Shown here in pieces: positions 7,699 to 15,367 of a DNA stretch of 19,840 nucleotides (the stretch's first letter is position 1; each line of letters begins with the position of its first letter). Source of the DNA: an uncultured bacterium (GTDB lineage Bacteria; Bacillota; Clostridia; Peptostreptococcales; Anaerovoracaceae); the NCBI GenBank assembly GCA_905214225.1, contig CAJMLL010000048.1, positions 1 through 19,840 of the forward strand, in the 5' to 3' direction. The notes under the pieces were generated by a model. That model ran no database searches. It saw nothing but the letters and a program-made list of their open reading frames with translations, and had not been told where the DNA came from. Position numbers and translations under genes: made by a program.

Positions 7699-7727
7699 TT
7701 GACATCCGATTCCGGCATGGGTATAAT
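7699..7727 (+). promoter_or_regulatory. Consensus sigma-A promoter of the peroxidase gene
   Basis: TTGACA (7699-7704), exactly 17 bases, then TATAAT (7722-7727): both boxes match the consensus. Downstream, in the leader, the 12-mer ATTGAACGCAAT occurs twice (7738-7749 and 7753-7764, 15-bp period), which could be an operator close to the transcription start. Confidence 0.88.
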
Positions 7728-7786
7728 ACGAGTATAAATTGAACGCAATTGAATTGAACGCAATATTATATACAGGAGGTAACACC

Positions 7787-8335
7787 ATGAGCAGCAAGAT
7801 CTATGAATATTCCCTGCAGAGACCGGACGGCACAGAACTTTCCCTTTCCGAGTTTGAAGGAAAGGTTATGCTGATTGTAAACACAGCGACAGGATGCGGT
7901 TTCACCCCTCAGTATAAGGACCTGGAAGACATGTATGAGAAATACCACGATCAGGGCCTGGAAATCATCGACATTCCTTGCAACCAGTTCCTCGGACAGG
8001 CACCGGGAACCGATGAGGAAATCCATGAATTCTGCACCCTGCATTACAACACAAAGTTCCCGCAGATGAAGAAGTCTGAGGTAAACGGCGAGAATGAGCT
8101 GCCGCTCTACACCTACCTGAAGAGCCAGAAGGGATTCAAGGGTATGGGAAAAGGTCCGAAGGCCCTGGCCATGAGCGCCATGCTGAAGAAGTTCGATAAG
8201 GATTATAAGAACAACCCGAAGATCAAGTGGAACTTCACCAAGTTCCTGGTTGACCGCGAAGGAAATGTTCTGGAGCGCTTCGAGCCGACAGCAGATATGA
8301 AGGACGTTGAAGCGGCAGTTGCAAAGCTGATTTAA
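7787..8335 (+). CDS. Glutathione peroxidase family thiol peroxidase
   Basis: A 182-residue cytoplasmic peroxidase of the GPx fold that reduces hydrogen peroxide or organic peroxides. The catalytic set is present: C37 in NTATGCGFTPQY (cysteine, not selenocysteine), Q67 in PCNQFLGQ, and W148-N149 in WNFTKFLV. Bacterial cysteine forms usually draw electrons from thioredoxin rather than glutathione; that is family knowledge, not visible here. The start is set by AGGAGG seven bases before the ATG at 7787. Earlier in-frame starts lie in the leader repeats and lack a ribosome site. It is a single-gene transcript with a consensus promoter and a strong terminator, suggesting high expression. Its presence fits an anaerobe that meets oxygen. 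Confidence 0.95.
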   Translation: MSSKIYEYSLQRPDGTELSLSEFEGKVMLIVNTATGCGFTPQYKDLEDMYEKYHDQGLEIIDIPCNQFLGQAPGTDEEIHEFCTLHYNTKFPQMKKSEVNGENELPLYTYLKSQKGFKGMGKGPKALAMSAMLKKFDKDYKNNPKIKWNFTKFLVDREGNVLERFEPTADMKDVEAAVAKLI

Positions 8336-8377
8336 CTATAGTTGGAAAACTCGATTTGACCTGACTGAAGAATATAC

Positions 8378-8409
8378 AAAAACCCCGAAGTTGCAGCTTC
8401 GGGGTTTTT
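8378..8409. terminator. Strong bidirectional terminator
   Basis: AAAAACCCCGAAG (8378-8390), loop TTGCAG, CTTCGGGGTTTTT (8397-8409). It has runs of A before and T after, so it ends both the peroxidase gene (plus) and the haem-precursor operon arriving on the minus strand from 8549. A second, T-less hairpin (CCTGCTT 8520-8526 / AAGCAGG 8536-8542) sits right after the hemB stop. Confidence 0.92.
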
Positions 8410-8548
8410 CGTGTGCACCAGTTGGTAAACACTCTTAGCTATCTGAAGTTAAATTATACCACAACGCATCAATAAATATACGTCATTTTGCTGTGACAAC
8501 AATTTCTATTTCAACCTGCCCTGCTTCCCTGATGAAAGCAGGTGAGCC

Positions 8549-9517
8549 CTACTTATCTTCTCTCAGCCATCTGGCCGCATCCATCGCATGGTAGGTGATG
8601 ATGATGTTGGCGCCCGCGCGCTTCATGGAAAGCAGATTCTCCATAACGACACGCTTCTCGTCGATCCAGCCGTTTCCTGCAGCCGCCTTGACCATGGCGT
8701 ATTCGCCGCTGACATTGTAGGTCGCAATCGGCACACGGACAAGCTGGGAAACTTCCTTAACCACATCCAGATATGCCAGAGCCGGCTTGATGATCAGGAT
8801 ATCCGCACCCTCATCGATGTCCGCCAGACATTCACGAACCGCTTCATTGCCGTTCGGCGGATCCATCTGGTAAGTCTTTCTGTCTCCGAATGCCGGTGCA
8901 GAATGTGCCGCATCACGGAATGGAGAATAGTATACCGAAGCAAATTTTGCGCTGTAAGACATAATCGGCGTATTGATATAGCCTGCCTCATCCAGGGCCT
9001 TGCGGATTGCCGCAACACGGCCGTCCATCATATCAGACGGAGCGATCATGTCCGCGCCCGCTTCAGCAAGCGTTACCGAAGTCTTGGACAACAGCGGCAG
9101 CGTCTCATCGTTCAGAATAATTCCATCCTTAATCAGGCCGCAGTGACCGTGTGATGTATACTCACAGAGGCAGACATCCGCAATGACCAGCAGCTCCGGC
9201 GCATACTTCTTGATAAACCGGATTCCCTCCTGCGTAACGCCATTGTGGTCATAGGCCTCACTTCCGACCTCATCCTTATGCTTTGGAATTCCGAACACCA
9301 GAAGTCCTCTGACGCCGCTCTCCATGACATCATCCAGCAGCTCCGGAAGACGGTCGATGGACCACTGATAAACCCCCGGCATCGACGGAACCGGATTCTT
9401 GATGTTCTCACCCTCCGCGATAAACATCGGGTAAATCAGCTCATCCGGACTCAGTCTGTTTTCCTGAACTAGTTTTCTCATTCTGGCTGAATTTCTCAGC
9501 CTTCTCATTCTCTGCAT
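8549..9517 (-). CDS. hemB: Delta-aminolevulinic acid dehydratase (porphobilinogen synthase)
   Basis: A 322-residue enzyme that condenses two 5-aminolevulinate molecules to porphobilinogen. The two Schiff-base lysines are K191 (YSAKFAS) and K244 (IIKPALAYLD). The zinc-type cysteines C116, C118 and C126 in DVCLCEYTSHGHCG indicate a zinc-dependent form. Length is typical (about 320-335). The ATG is preceded by GAGGAG. It is the last gene of the minus-strand operon, 32 bases after the cobA-hemD stop. Its product feeds HemC, encoded two genes upstream. The enzymes that make its substrate (HemA/HemL) are not in the window. Confidence 0.97.
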   Translation of the reverse strand: MQRMRRLRNSARMRKLVQENRLSPDELIYPMFIAEGENIKNPVPSMPGVYQWSIDRLPELLDDVMESGVRGLLVFGIPKHKDEVGSEAYDHNGVTQEGIRFIKKYAPELLVIADVCLCEYTSHGHCGLIKDGIILNDETLPLLSKTSVTLAEAGADMIAPSDMMDGRVAAIRKALDEAGYINTPIMSYSAKFASVYYSPFRDAAHSAPAFGDRKTYQMDPPNGNEAVRECLADIDEGADILIIKPALAYLDVVKEVSQLVRVPIATYNVSGEYAMVKAAAGNGWIDEKRVVMENLLSMKRAGANIIITYHAMDAARWLREDK

Positions 9518-9549
9518 TGTTTTCTCCTCATTAACCTCTTCAGCAATAT

Positions 9550-11004
9550 TTACCGCTGCATCAGCTTCAGCCTGCGCGCCAGTTCCTCCGCCGTATGCGG
9601 GTGCGTGACGAACTCCGGCTCAATGCCCCGTTTTCTCAGAGCATCCGCCGTTGCCTCACCGATACAGACAAAACGTTTCCCGGCAAGGGAAAAGCCTTCC
9701 TGCTCTGCAAGCGCGAACATACTGTCCACCCCGGATGCGCTCGCAAAGGCAAGAATTCCCGTCCTGCCGAGTTCTTCCGGACTTACGGTCAGCTCCCCTT
9801 CTGAACGGTACAGACGGATTTTTTCGTACTCCATCCCTGCCTCGTCCATAATAGAAAACATCTCCTGCCGTCCGCCTTCTGCGCGGATAACCAGTACCCG
9901 CCCGCTCTTTCCGACCTGCTCTGCAAGAGCCTGCCCCAGAGCGTCGCTGGTGTAGTTTTCCGGCAGCAGATCCACGTGTCCGGCGGCCGCCCTCAGCCGC
10001 TCCGCCGTTCCCGGACCGATTGCGGCAAAACGCAGATGATCAAGGCGGTGAAGCGGATAGCGGTCCTCCCGGGCAATCCGTTCGCACATGGCGACCGCAT
10101 TCCTGCTGGTAAAGACCACCCAGTCAAACTCTTCAATCCTGGAAAACGCCTCTCTCAGCTGCTTTCTTCCTTCTTCCGTTACGGAAAGACGGATCCGCAT
10201 GACATGAGAAAGCATTCCTGCCTCCCCGTCCATGGCCCGCTCCATCCTCGCGTAGAAAGAATCTGAGCCGATGATGCCGAACGGTGCATGATACAAAAAG
10301 TCAAGATCCGCGCAGGGACCCACGACAACCACAGCCGGTGCCCCCATGCGCTTTTCTTTTGTCCTCTCTGCAATCTCCGACAGCGGCGCCCGCAGCACTC
10401 TCTGCCTTTCCGTAAAGCCCTGTGAAACCACGGCAGCCGGAGTATCTTCCGCCATTCCGCCGGAAAGAAGTCCCGACGCGATGCGCGGCAGAGCGGAAAG
10501 CCCCATCAGGAAGACCAGCGTCCCCTCAAGATGCGCATAGGCGGCGTAATCCAACTCATCATCCGCGATATGACCGGTGATGACATGAAAACTCCTGGCC
10601 AGGCGCCGATGGGTCACGGGAATTCCCGCGGCCTCCGGCACCGCAACCGACGAAGTCACGCCCGGCACCAGCCGGTAAGGAACACCGGCCTCCTGCAGCG
10701 CCAGCACCTCCTCACCGCCGCGGCCGAAGACAAAGGGATCTCCTCCCTTCAGCCGGACCACCGTTTCATATTTCTGCGCGCCGGCAATCAGAAGGTGGTT
10801 GATTTCCTCCTGCGCCGCGCTGTGACGGCCTGCCCGCTTTCCGACATGCACGCACTGGCATGACGGCGGTGCCTCTTTCAGCAGATCCGCCGGCGCGAGA
10901 CTGTCATAGACAATCAGATCCGCCCTCTGAATCAGCCGCAGCGCCTTTACCGTAACCAGCTCCGGGTCCCCCGGGCCGGCACCGACCAGATATACCGTTC
11001 CCAT
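9550..11004 (-). CDS. cobA-hemD: Fused uroporphyrinogen-III methyltransferase / uroporphyrinogen-III synthase
   Basis: A 484-residue two-domain enzyme. Residues 1 to about 240 are the SAM-dependent methyltransferase (CobA/SUMT): VYLVGAGPGDPELVTVKA at the start, GDPFVFGRGGEE, VPGVTSS, and THR at 131-133. It converts uroporphyrinogen III to precorrin-2. Residues about 241-484 are uroporphyrinogen-III synthase (HemD), poorly conserved as usual, with DWVVFTSRNAV and a C-terminal FASASGVDSMF / FVCIGEATADALRKRG region. The HemD part begins abruptly with PFGIIGSDSF rather than the common PL-x-GKR-x-x-x-TR, as in other clostridial fusions I recall. GGAGG lies seven bases before the ATG, just after the stop of the preceding gene at 11017, so the two are translated as one operon. 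Joining these steps commits uroporphyrinogen III to the sirohaem/cobalamin branch. Confidence 0.96.
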   Translation of the reverse strand: MGTVYLVGAGPGDPELVTVKALRLIQRADLIVYDSLAPADLLKEAPPSCQCVHVGKRAGRHSAAQEEINHLLIAGAQKYETVVRLKGGDPFVFGRGGEEVLALQEAGVPYRLVPGVTSSVAVPEAAGIPVTHRRLARSFHVITGHIADDELDYAAYAHLEGTLVFLMGLSALPRIASGLLSGGMAEDTPAAVVSQGFTERQRVLRAPLSEIAERTKEKRMGAPAVVVVGPCADLDFLYHAPFGIIGSDSFYARMERAMDGEAGMLSHVMRIRLSVTEEGRKQLREAFSRIEEFDWVVFTSRNAVAMCERIAREDRYPLHRLDHLRFAAIGPGTAERLRAAAGHVDLLPENYTSDALGQALAEQVGKSGRVLVIRAEGGRQEMFSIMDEAGMEYEKIRLYRSEGELTVSPEELGRTGILAFASASGVDSMFALAEQEGFSLAGKRFVCIGEATADALRKRGIEPEFVTHPHTAEELARRLKLMQR

Positions 11005-11016
11005 ACTGCCGCCTCC

Positions 11017-12615
11017 TTATTTTTTCTCCGCTTCGCGATCCGGATGCTCCGATTGTCCGCCAGACATTTTCGGATCATCTGCTTTTCCGGCAGACACATC
11101 TAAGCTATCTGTTTTTACGCCAGACATTTCCGGACCTTCTGCTTTCCCGGCAGACACTTCCGGACCATCCTCCGCTCCGGCAGCCGCCTCCGGATCATCC
11201 GACAAAATTTTCCCGGCAAGGATGTCCGCTGCCTGCTCCGCCTGTGCGTGTATACTGTGCACAAAAAGCTTTCCACTGTAGTCTTTCATGACTTTCATTT
11301 TCAGGCTTCCGTCGCCCTGATACTGTGCAAGCGCGCCCACAGCCTCATGACATCCCGCATTGATGTCTTTCATAAAGCGCCGTTCCGCAGACAGTTCGAT
11401 AAAGGTTTTCCGGTCATTGATTCCCCGGATCAGCCCGGCCAGATCTCCTTCTGCCGGTCCTTCGACCGCAATAATGGCCTGCCCCGCTGCCGGAATAAAG
11501 TTTTCCGGATCCAGGTAACGGTACACCAGATCCGGTTCCTGATCCAGCTGCAGCCGGTGAATTCCGGCAGCGGCCAGAATCACCGCATCATACTCCCCGG
11601 TTCTCAGCTTATGCAGGCGGGTCGGCACATTCCCGCGGATGACTTCACACTGAAGGTCCGGATACAGACGCTTCAGCTGCACCTTTCTTCTCAGACTGCT
11701 TGTTCCCGCGACTTTGATATCTGCTTCCTTCGTTCCTTTCCGGTAAACCAGAACGTCGCGCACATCCTCCCTCTTCAGACAGGCGAGTACTGCTGTTCCT
11801 GCAGGACAGGCAGCAGGCATGTCCTTTGCACTGTGGACCGCCAGATCGATCTTGCCCTTCAGAATAGCATCCTCAAAATCCGTGACGAAAACTGCTTTTC
11901 CGCCGAATTTCCAGAGCGGCTTGTTCTGCACCTTGTCGCCCATGGTTTTTATCACTACGGCCTCGGATTCAATGCCGATGCTCTGCAGGGCATCCATGAC
12001 CATTTCCGTCTGGATCATGGCCAGTTCGCTTCCTCTGGTGCCGATGCGCAGTTTCCGGCTTCCGATGTATTTTTCCGCCAGCTGGGTAAAAATTTTCTGC
12101 CGCTCGCTCTGGCTTTCCGCCCTGCTTTTGACTTCCTGGCGGACAGCTCCGAGTTCTCCGACTGCCTTATCATAAGCATCCGGAATGGATCGGCTGATGG
12201 CCTTCTTGATTTCTCTTGCCAGCAGGGGGCTTTTTCCGTCTGTGGATATGGCGACCGTGTAGTTTTCCCGACGGACAATGGCCGGAAAAATAAAATCACA
12301 CATTTCCTTGTCATCCACTGCATTCGCCAGAATGCCGTGACTTCTGGCCAGTTCTGCCAGTTTCCTGTTCAATTCGCGGTCGTCTGTAGCCGCGACCAGA
12401 ATGTCCGCATGTTCAAGATCTTTTTCCTGAACTTCTCTTCTGATCAGACGGATTCCCTTAAACTGCTCTATCTCTTCGGAAATTTCCGGCGCAATAACCA
12501 GCACGTCTGCTCCAAAGCCCTGAAAAGCACGTACCTTCCAGAGCGCACTGTGCCCGCCTCCTGCGATGATTACCGTTTTCCCTGAGATATCCATCATAAA
12601 TGGAAAGTATGCCAT
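11017..12615 (-). CDS. sirC-hemC: Fused precorrin-2 dehydrogenase / hydroxymethylbilane synthase
   Basis: A 532-residue fusion. Residues 1 to about 150 are the NAD-dependent precorrin-2 dehydrogenase (SirC/CysG-N type), with GGG at 19-21, NAVDDKEMCDFIFPAIV and ISTDGKSPLLAREIKK. About 35 residues of charged linker follow. Residues 188-470 are hydroxymethylbilane synthase: RIGTRGSELA, D265 in HSAKDMP, GTSSLRRKVQLKR, and C422 in INAGCHEAVGA, which carries the dipyrromethane cofactor. The tail (476-525) is five decapeptide repeats of the type D/E-V/M-SAGKAD/E-x-P, not part of either enzyme. The start at 12615 is chosen because GGAG stands six bases before it; the ATG at 12642 has AGGA almost touching it. 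First gene of the operon, with promoter at 12753-12781. A copy of the dispersed palindrome (11250-11262) lies within the coding sequence for V452-H456. Confidence 0.95.
   Translation of the reverse strand: MAYFPFMMDISGKTVIIAGGGHSALWKVRAFQGFGADVLVIAPEISEEIEQFKGIRLIRREVQEKDLEHADILVAATDDRELNRKLAELARSHGILANAVDDKEMCDFIFPAIVRRENYTVAISTDGKSPLLAREIKKAISRSIPDAYDKAVGELGAVRQEVKSRAESQSERQKIFTQLAEKYIGSRKLRIGTRGSELAMIQTEMVMDALQSIGIESEAVVIKTMGDKVQNKPLWKFGGKAVFVTDFEDAILKGKIDLAVHSAKDMPAACPAGTAVLACLKREDVRDVLVYRKGTKEADIKVAGTSSLRRKVQLKRLYPDLQCEVIRGNVPTRLHKLRTGEYDAVILAAAGIHRLQLDQEPDLVYRYLDPENFIPAAGQAIIAVEGPAEGDLAGLIRGINDRKTFIELSAERRFMKDINAGCHEAVGALAQYQGDGSLKMKVMKDYSGKLFVHSIHAQAEQAADILAGKILSDDPEAAAGAEDGPEVSAGKAEGPEMSGVKTDSLDVSAGKADDPKMSGGQSEHPDREAEKK
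11041..11190 (-). repeat. Five decapeptide repeats at the C-terminus of SirC-HemC
   Basis: Five successive ten-codon units encode EAAAGAEDGP, EVSAGKAEGP, EMSGVKTDSL, DVSAGKADDP and KMSGGQSEHP. They are visible as a 30-bp repeat in the DNA (CCGGCAGACACTTCCGGA-like blocks). The segment is acidic, Ser/Gly/Pro-rich and probably unstructured. Copies have diverged, so the array is not newly made. Confidence 0.85.
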
Positions 12616-12752
12616 GATCTGCTCCGTTTCTGCCTGACGCATGTCCTGTCACGCGCACAGCTGCCGGCCGTTATTTTACCCGTCCTGTCCGCTGCAAGCC
12701 GCGTTCAGTTTTTATTTTCAGACTCAGCCGCGTATGAACTGCAACTGTTTCA

Positions 12753-12781
12753 AGTGTACCATTTTCCTTAAACCTAGTCAA
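12753..12781 (-). promoter_or_regulatory. Promoter of the sirC-hemC / cobA-hemD / hemB operon
   Basis: On the minus strand TTGACT (12781-12776), 17 bases, TACACT (12758-12753). Transcription would start near 12746 and give a leader of about 130 bases before the ATG at 12615. Confidence 0.75.
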
Positions 12782-12799
12782 TTAATAGTTAAATATAGA

Positions 12800-12831
12800 T
12801 GATCAGAAAGCTTTGTGATCAGATTATCACA
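12800..12831. promoter_or_regulatory. Overlapping operator-like dyads upstream of the haem-precursor operon
   Basis: Two dyads overlap just upstream of the -35 box. The first is TGATCA (12800-12805) and TGATCA (12816-12821) around the palindrome AAAGCTTT (12807-12814). The second is TGTGATCAGATTATCACA (12814-12831), perfect arms TGTGAT/ATCACA with six bases between. The second has the look of a CRP/FNR-family site, though its spacing is two bases longer than the E. coli CRP consensus. Their position suits an activator. The regulator is unknown. Confidence 0.55.
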
Positions 12832-12833
12832 CT

Positions 12834-12871
12834 TAAAAAAGCGCTTCTGTAACACAGGTTACAAAAGCGCT
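12834..12871 (-). terminator. Rho-independent terminator
   Basis: A stem AGCGCTT-C-TGTAAC / GTTACA-A-AAGCGCT (12840-12871) is followed on the minus strand by six U (A-run 12835-12840). It is the second of two terminators behind the NADAR gene and insulates the haem operon promoter. Confidence 0.85.
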
Positions 12872-12887
12872 CATCCATCATGTATAC

Positions 12888-12926
12888 AACAAAAGAGGCG
12901 GACTTTCTCCGCAGCGGTCTCCGCCT
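12888..12926 (-). terminator. Rho-independent terminator of the NADAR gene
   Basis: AGGCGGA (12896-12902) pairs with TCCGCCT (12920-12926). On the minus strand CTTTTGTT follows. It lies 30 bases after the NADAR stop. A lone GTATAC (12882-12887) lies between this and the next terminator. Confidence 0.7.
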
Positions 12927-12955
12927 GGATTTACCGGGGCTTTTCTTTTCCGTAT

Positions 12956-13450
12956 TTATTCTTCTGCTTTCAGTTTTTCTCTGACCATCATCAGAAGAAA
13001 GCCCAGGTAGTTGCTGCCTTTCCAGTTTTCCATATAGAAACGGTTCTCGTCATCTCTTTCCATGGCGATTCCCCAGATCGGATCATCCGGGTTGCATTCT
13101 GCCAGAACGGCGTCTCCCGTTGCCAGCAGTTTATCCCGTAATTTCCTGTTCTGGGTGAATTTTGCCAGAAGGCCCTCATAGACGACGATCTGACGGACGC
13201 CGTTCCAGACGGTGTCATTGTAATTTCTGACCTTGCGGCCGATGGCCTTGATTTCCCGCGCATCGGTCAGATCAAGCACCTCCTGCGCATGCTCCTCATC
13301 CTGGAAAACCATGGCCTTGCGGTACATCATGTACTGCTCGATGGAGGAAAAAGTCTTTCCATCGATGGTAAACGCAGCTTCATACCAGTTGCTTAAAAAT
13401 CCGTATTCCTTCTCCGGCTCATGAAAGCCGATCACATTCAGCTTCTCCAT
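12956..13450 (-). CDS. NADAR/YbiA-family N-glycosidase
   Basis: A 164-residue protein of the NADAR superfamily, close in length and layout to E. coli YbiA. YbiA cleaves the N-glycosidic bond of reactive early riboflavin intermediates; other family members act on ADP-ribose adducts. Visible family features are FLSNWYEAAF near residue 18, SSIEQYMMYRKAM around 35-47 with the expected E-Q-Y-M-x-x-x-K helix, and DDPIWGIAM at about 122-130. AAAGGAG precedes the ATG at 13450, and a TATAAT (13490-13485) lies about 35 bases upstream, though the -35 is weak. The gene stands between the terminators of the lactate permease and its own, so it is probably transcribed alone. No riboflavin gene or DarT-like toxin is adjacent, so metabolite repair is the likelier role, by inference. 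Confidence 0.9.
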   Translation of the reverse strand: MEKLNVIGFHEPEKEYGFLSNWYEAAFTIDGKTFSSIEQYMMYRKAMVFQDEEHAQEVLDLTDAREIKAIGRKVRNYNDTVWNGVRQIVVYEGLLAKFTQNRKLRDKLLATGDAVLAECNPDDPIWGIAMERDDENRFYMENWKGSNYLGFLLMMVREKLKAEE

Positions 13451-13507
13451 ACTGGATCTCCTTTCTGTATGCTTTACTCCCTATATTATACTGCGTTACA
13501 GGCGCAA

Positions 13508-13539
13508 GAAAAACGGCCGGCACGGATATTGCCAGCCGT
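13508..13539 (-). terminator. Rho-independent terminator of the lactate permease gene
   Basis: ACGGC-C-GGCA / TGCC-A-GCCGT (13513-13539), followed on the minus strand by TTTTTCTTG. It lies about 40 bases downstream of the lctP stop codon. Confidence 0.8.
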
Positions 13540-13578
13540 ATATCTATTTCATATTCTTTCCGATTTTCCTCAGAACGC

Positions 13579-15096
13579 CTAGACGATCACATAGGTGATG
13601 ATTCCCGCGATGACTACGTAAACCAGTGCGAATTTCAATACGCGGCTGAGTACGGTGCTCTCATGTCCGGCAAGTCCTGATGCAGCACAGCCGATGGCAA
13701 TGCCCTGCGGAGAAATGGCTTTTCCGATGCCGGCACCCATCAGGTTTGCGGCAGCAAGCAGGTCCGGGTTGACGTGGATGGCAGCAGCGGTGTCTGTCTG
13801 CAGCTTTCCGAAGAGAACCGCGGTGGATGTTCCGCTTCCGGTTACGAATCCTCCGATCATGCCGATCAGCGGGGAAATTGCCGGATAGAAGCTTCCGGTT
13901 ACGGCAACCAGGAATGCAGCCATTGCTGAGATCATGCCGCTGTAGCCCATGATTTTTGCCGTGGCAAGAACACTGCAGATGGTGATGATGGTCTTGATGT
14001 TTGCCTTAAAGGTTCTCCAGAATACGCCCATAATCCGACCGAAAGAGGCGCCCTGAATCAGGCCGCCGATGATTCCGGCGATGAAGATCTTTACGCCCGG
14101 GCAGTCCAGCCAGCTTAAGGTCAGTGTGTTCGGGTTCTTTCCAGTGTATACGGTAACCTGGCTCGCGACTTTTGCGATCGGGTTGTGCAGAGCCGGGAAA
14201 ATGCTGGAGGTGAAGAGGAGGAGTACAAAAATCAGAATGAAAGGACTCCATGCAACCAGTGCTTTCTTCACGGTCAGATCCTTCATGGCATCTGACTGCT
14301 CTGCATCTTTATCCGGATGTTTCTTCTCATAGACAATTCCCGCGATGACGGTGCAGATCATGCAGACCACAGAACCGAGGATATTCGGAAGCTCCGGTCC
14401 GATGAACTTCGCCGCGATGTACTGCGGAATGATGAAGGACAGAGAAGAAATCAGCGCGATCGACCATACGCCCTTCAGGGCCTTCACTCCTCTTCCCACG
14501 ATGATAATCATGACGAACGGCGCAATGAAGGTCAGAATGAACTGCAGAAGCACGATGGAACCGGATACTGCCGTCGCATTCAGTCCTGTAACCTGCGCAA
14601 TCGTGGTCGTCGGTACTCCGACGGAACCGAATGCTGTCGGCGTGGAGTTGACGATCAGACAGGCGATAACGGTCGGGATCGGGTCGTAACCCATGGCAAC
14701 CAGGATTCCTGCCGGAATGGCAACTGCCGTTCCGAATCCTGCCATACCTTCCATGAAGTTGCCGAAACCCCAGACGATGATCAAAAGAACGATCATCTTA
14801 TTGGAAGACACACCGGACAGCATGGCTTTGATAGAATCCATCGCCTTCGTTTCCAGTGTCAGTTCATAAACGAACAAAGCCGCGATAATGACGGCACAGA
14901 TCGGCCATAAGGCGTTGATAATTCCTTCCACCGCTCCGGTCACTGTATTCATCAGATTCAGCTTGAAATACAGCATGCCCACTGCGGCAGATACCAGGAC
15001 GGCAATCATGCAGGCCTTATAGCCCTGCATCTTGATCACGCAGAGCGCAATGACCAGCCAGATGATTGGCAATAGAGCAAGAATAAACTCTAACAT
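13579..15096 (-). CDS. lctP: L-lactate permease (LctP family)
   Basis: A 505-residue inner-membrane transporter with about 12-14 hydrophobic helices, matching the lactate permease family in length and sequence. Family-typical stretches include NFMEGMAGFGTAVAIPAGILVAMGYDP near 112-138, LIVNSTPTAFGSVGVP, IGMIGGFVTGSGTSTAVLFGKLQ and NLMGAGIGKAISPQGIAIG. It moves lactate (and often glycolate) with protons. AAAGGAGG lies seven bases before the ATG. A CAGGAAATCCTG palindrome (15114-15125) sits directly upstream of the ribosome site and could bind a regulator or fold in the leader. No lactate dehydrogenase, electron-transfer flavoprotein or lut gene is next to it. The upstream 940-base spacer carries several GTATAC palindromes. 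No clear promoter was identified. Confidence 0.95.
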   Translation of the reverse strand: MLEFILALLPIIWLVIALCVIKMQGYKACMIAVLVSAAVGMLYFKLNLMNTVTGAVEGIINALWPICAVIIAALFVYELTLETKAMDSIKAMLSGVSSNKMIVLLIIVWGFGNFMEGMAGFGTAVAIPAGILVAMGYDPIPTVIACLIVNSTPTAFGSVGVPTTTIAQVTGLNATAVSGSIVLLQFILTFIAPFVMIIIVGRGVKALKGVWSIALISSLSFIIPQYIAAKFIGPELPNILGSVVCMICTVIAGIVYEKKHPDKDAEQSDAMKDLTVKKALVAWSPFILIFVLLLFTSSIFPALHNPIAKVASQVTVYTGKNPNTLTLSWLDCPGVKIFIAGIIGGLIQGASFGRIMGVFWRTFKANIKTIITICSVLATAKIMGYSGMISAMAAFLVAVTGSFYPAISPLIGMIGGFVTGSGTSTAVLFGKLQTDTAAAIHVNPDLLAAANLMGAGIGKAISPQGIAIGCAASGLAGHESTVLSRVLKFALVYVVIAGIITYVIV

Positions 15097-15347
15097 AAAT
15101 AAACCTCCTTTTTCAGGATTTCCTGTAACCTTTTTACTTTTAACAACAGCATATACTGATCCCGGCCGGCTGCAGACTGCTGCAGGCCCAGACGCCGGAG
15201 AATTGACGCATTTCTTAATCCGGAAAGATCCGCTGTCCTTCCGTAAATATCAGACTATTCCATCGGAATACGGCCTGCCGCCGCATCCCGGCTGGCTCCG
15301 GAACATGGATATCTGTGTCGTTTTCCCGACAGACCCTCTTTATTTTT

Positions 15348-15367
15348 GTATACAGAATACAGTATAG
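15348..15367. repeat. Triple half-site copy of the dispersed GTATAC palindrome
   Basis: GTATACAGAATACAGTATAG: three hexamers with a seven-base period, against two in the usual GTATAC-W-GTATAC form. It lies about 250 bases upstream of lctP. Eighteen bases to the left is TTTTCCCGAC (15321-15330), the other repeat of this island. Confidence 0.75.

Noticed and set aside
11248..12585. Long open frame opposite sirC-hemC on the plus strand
   Set aside because: It is antisense to a gene with clear enzyme motifs and has no ribosome site or recognisable sequence.
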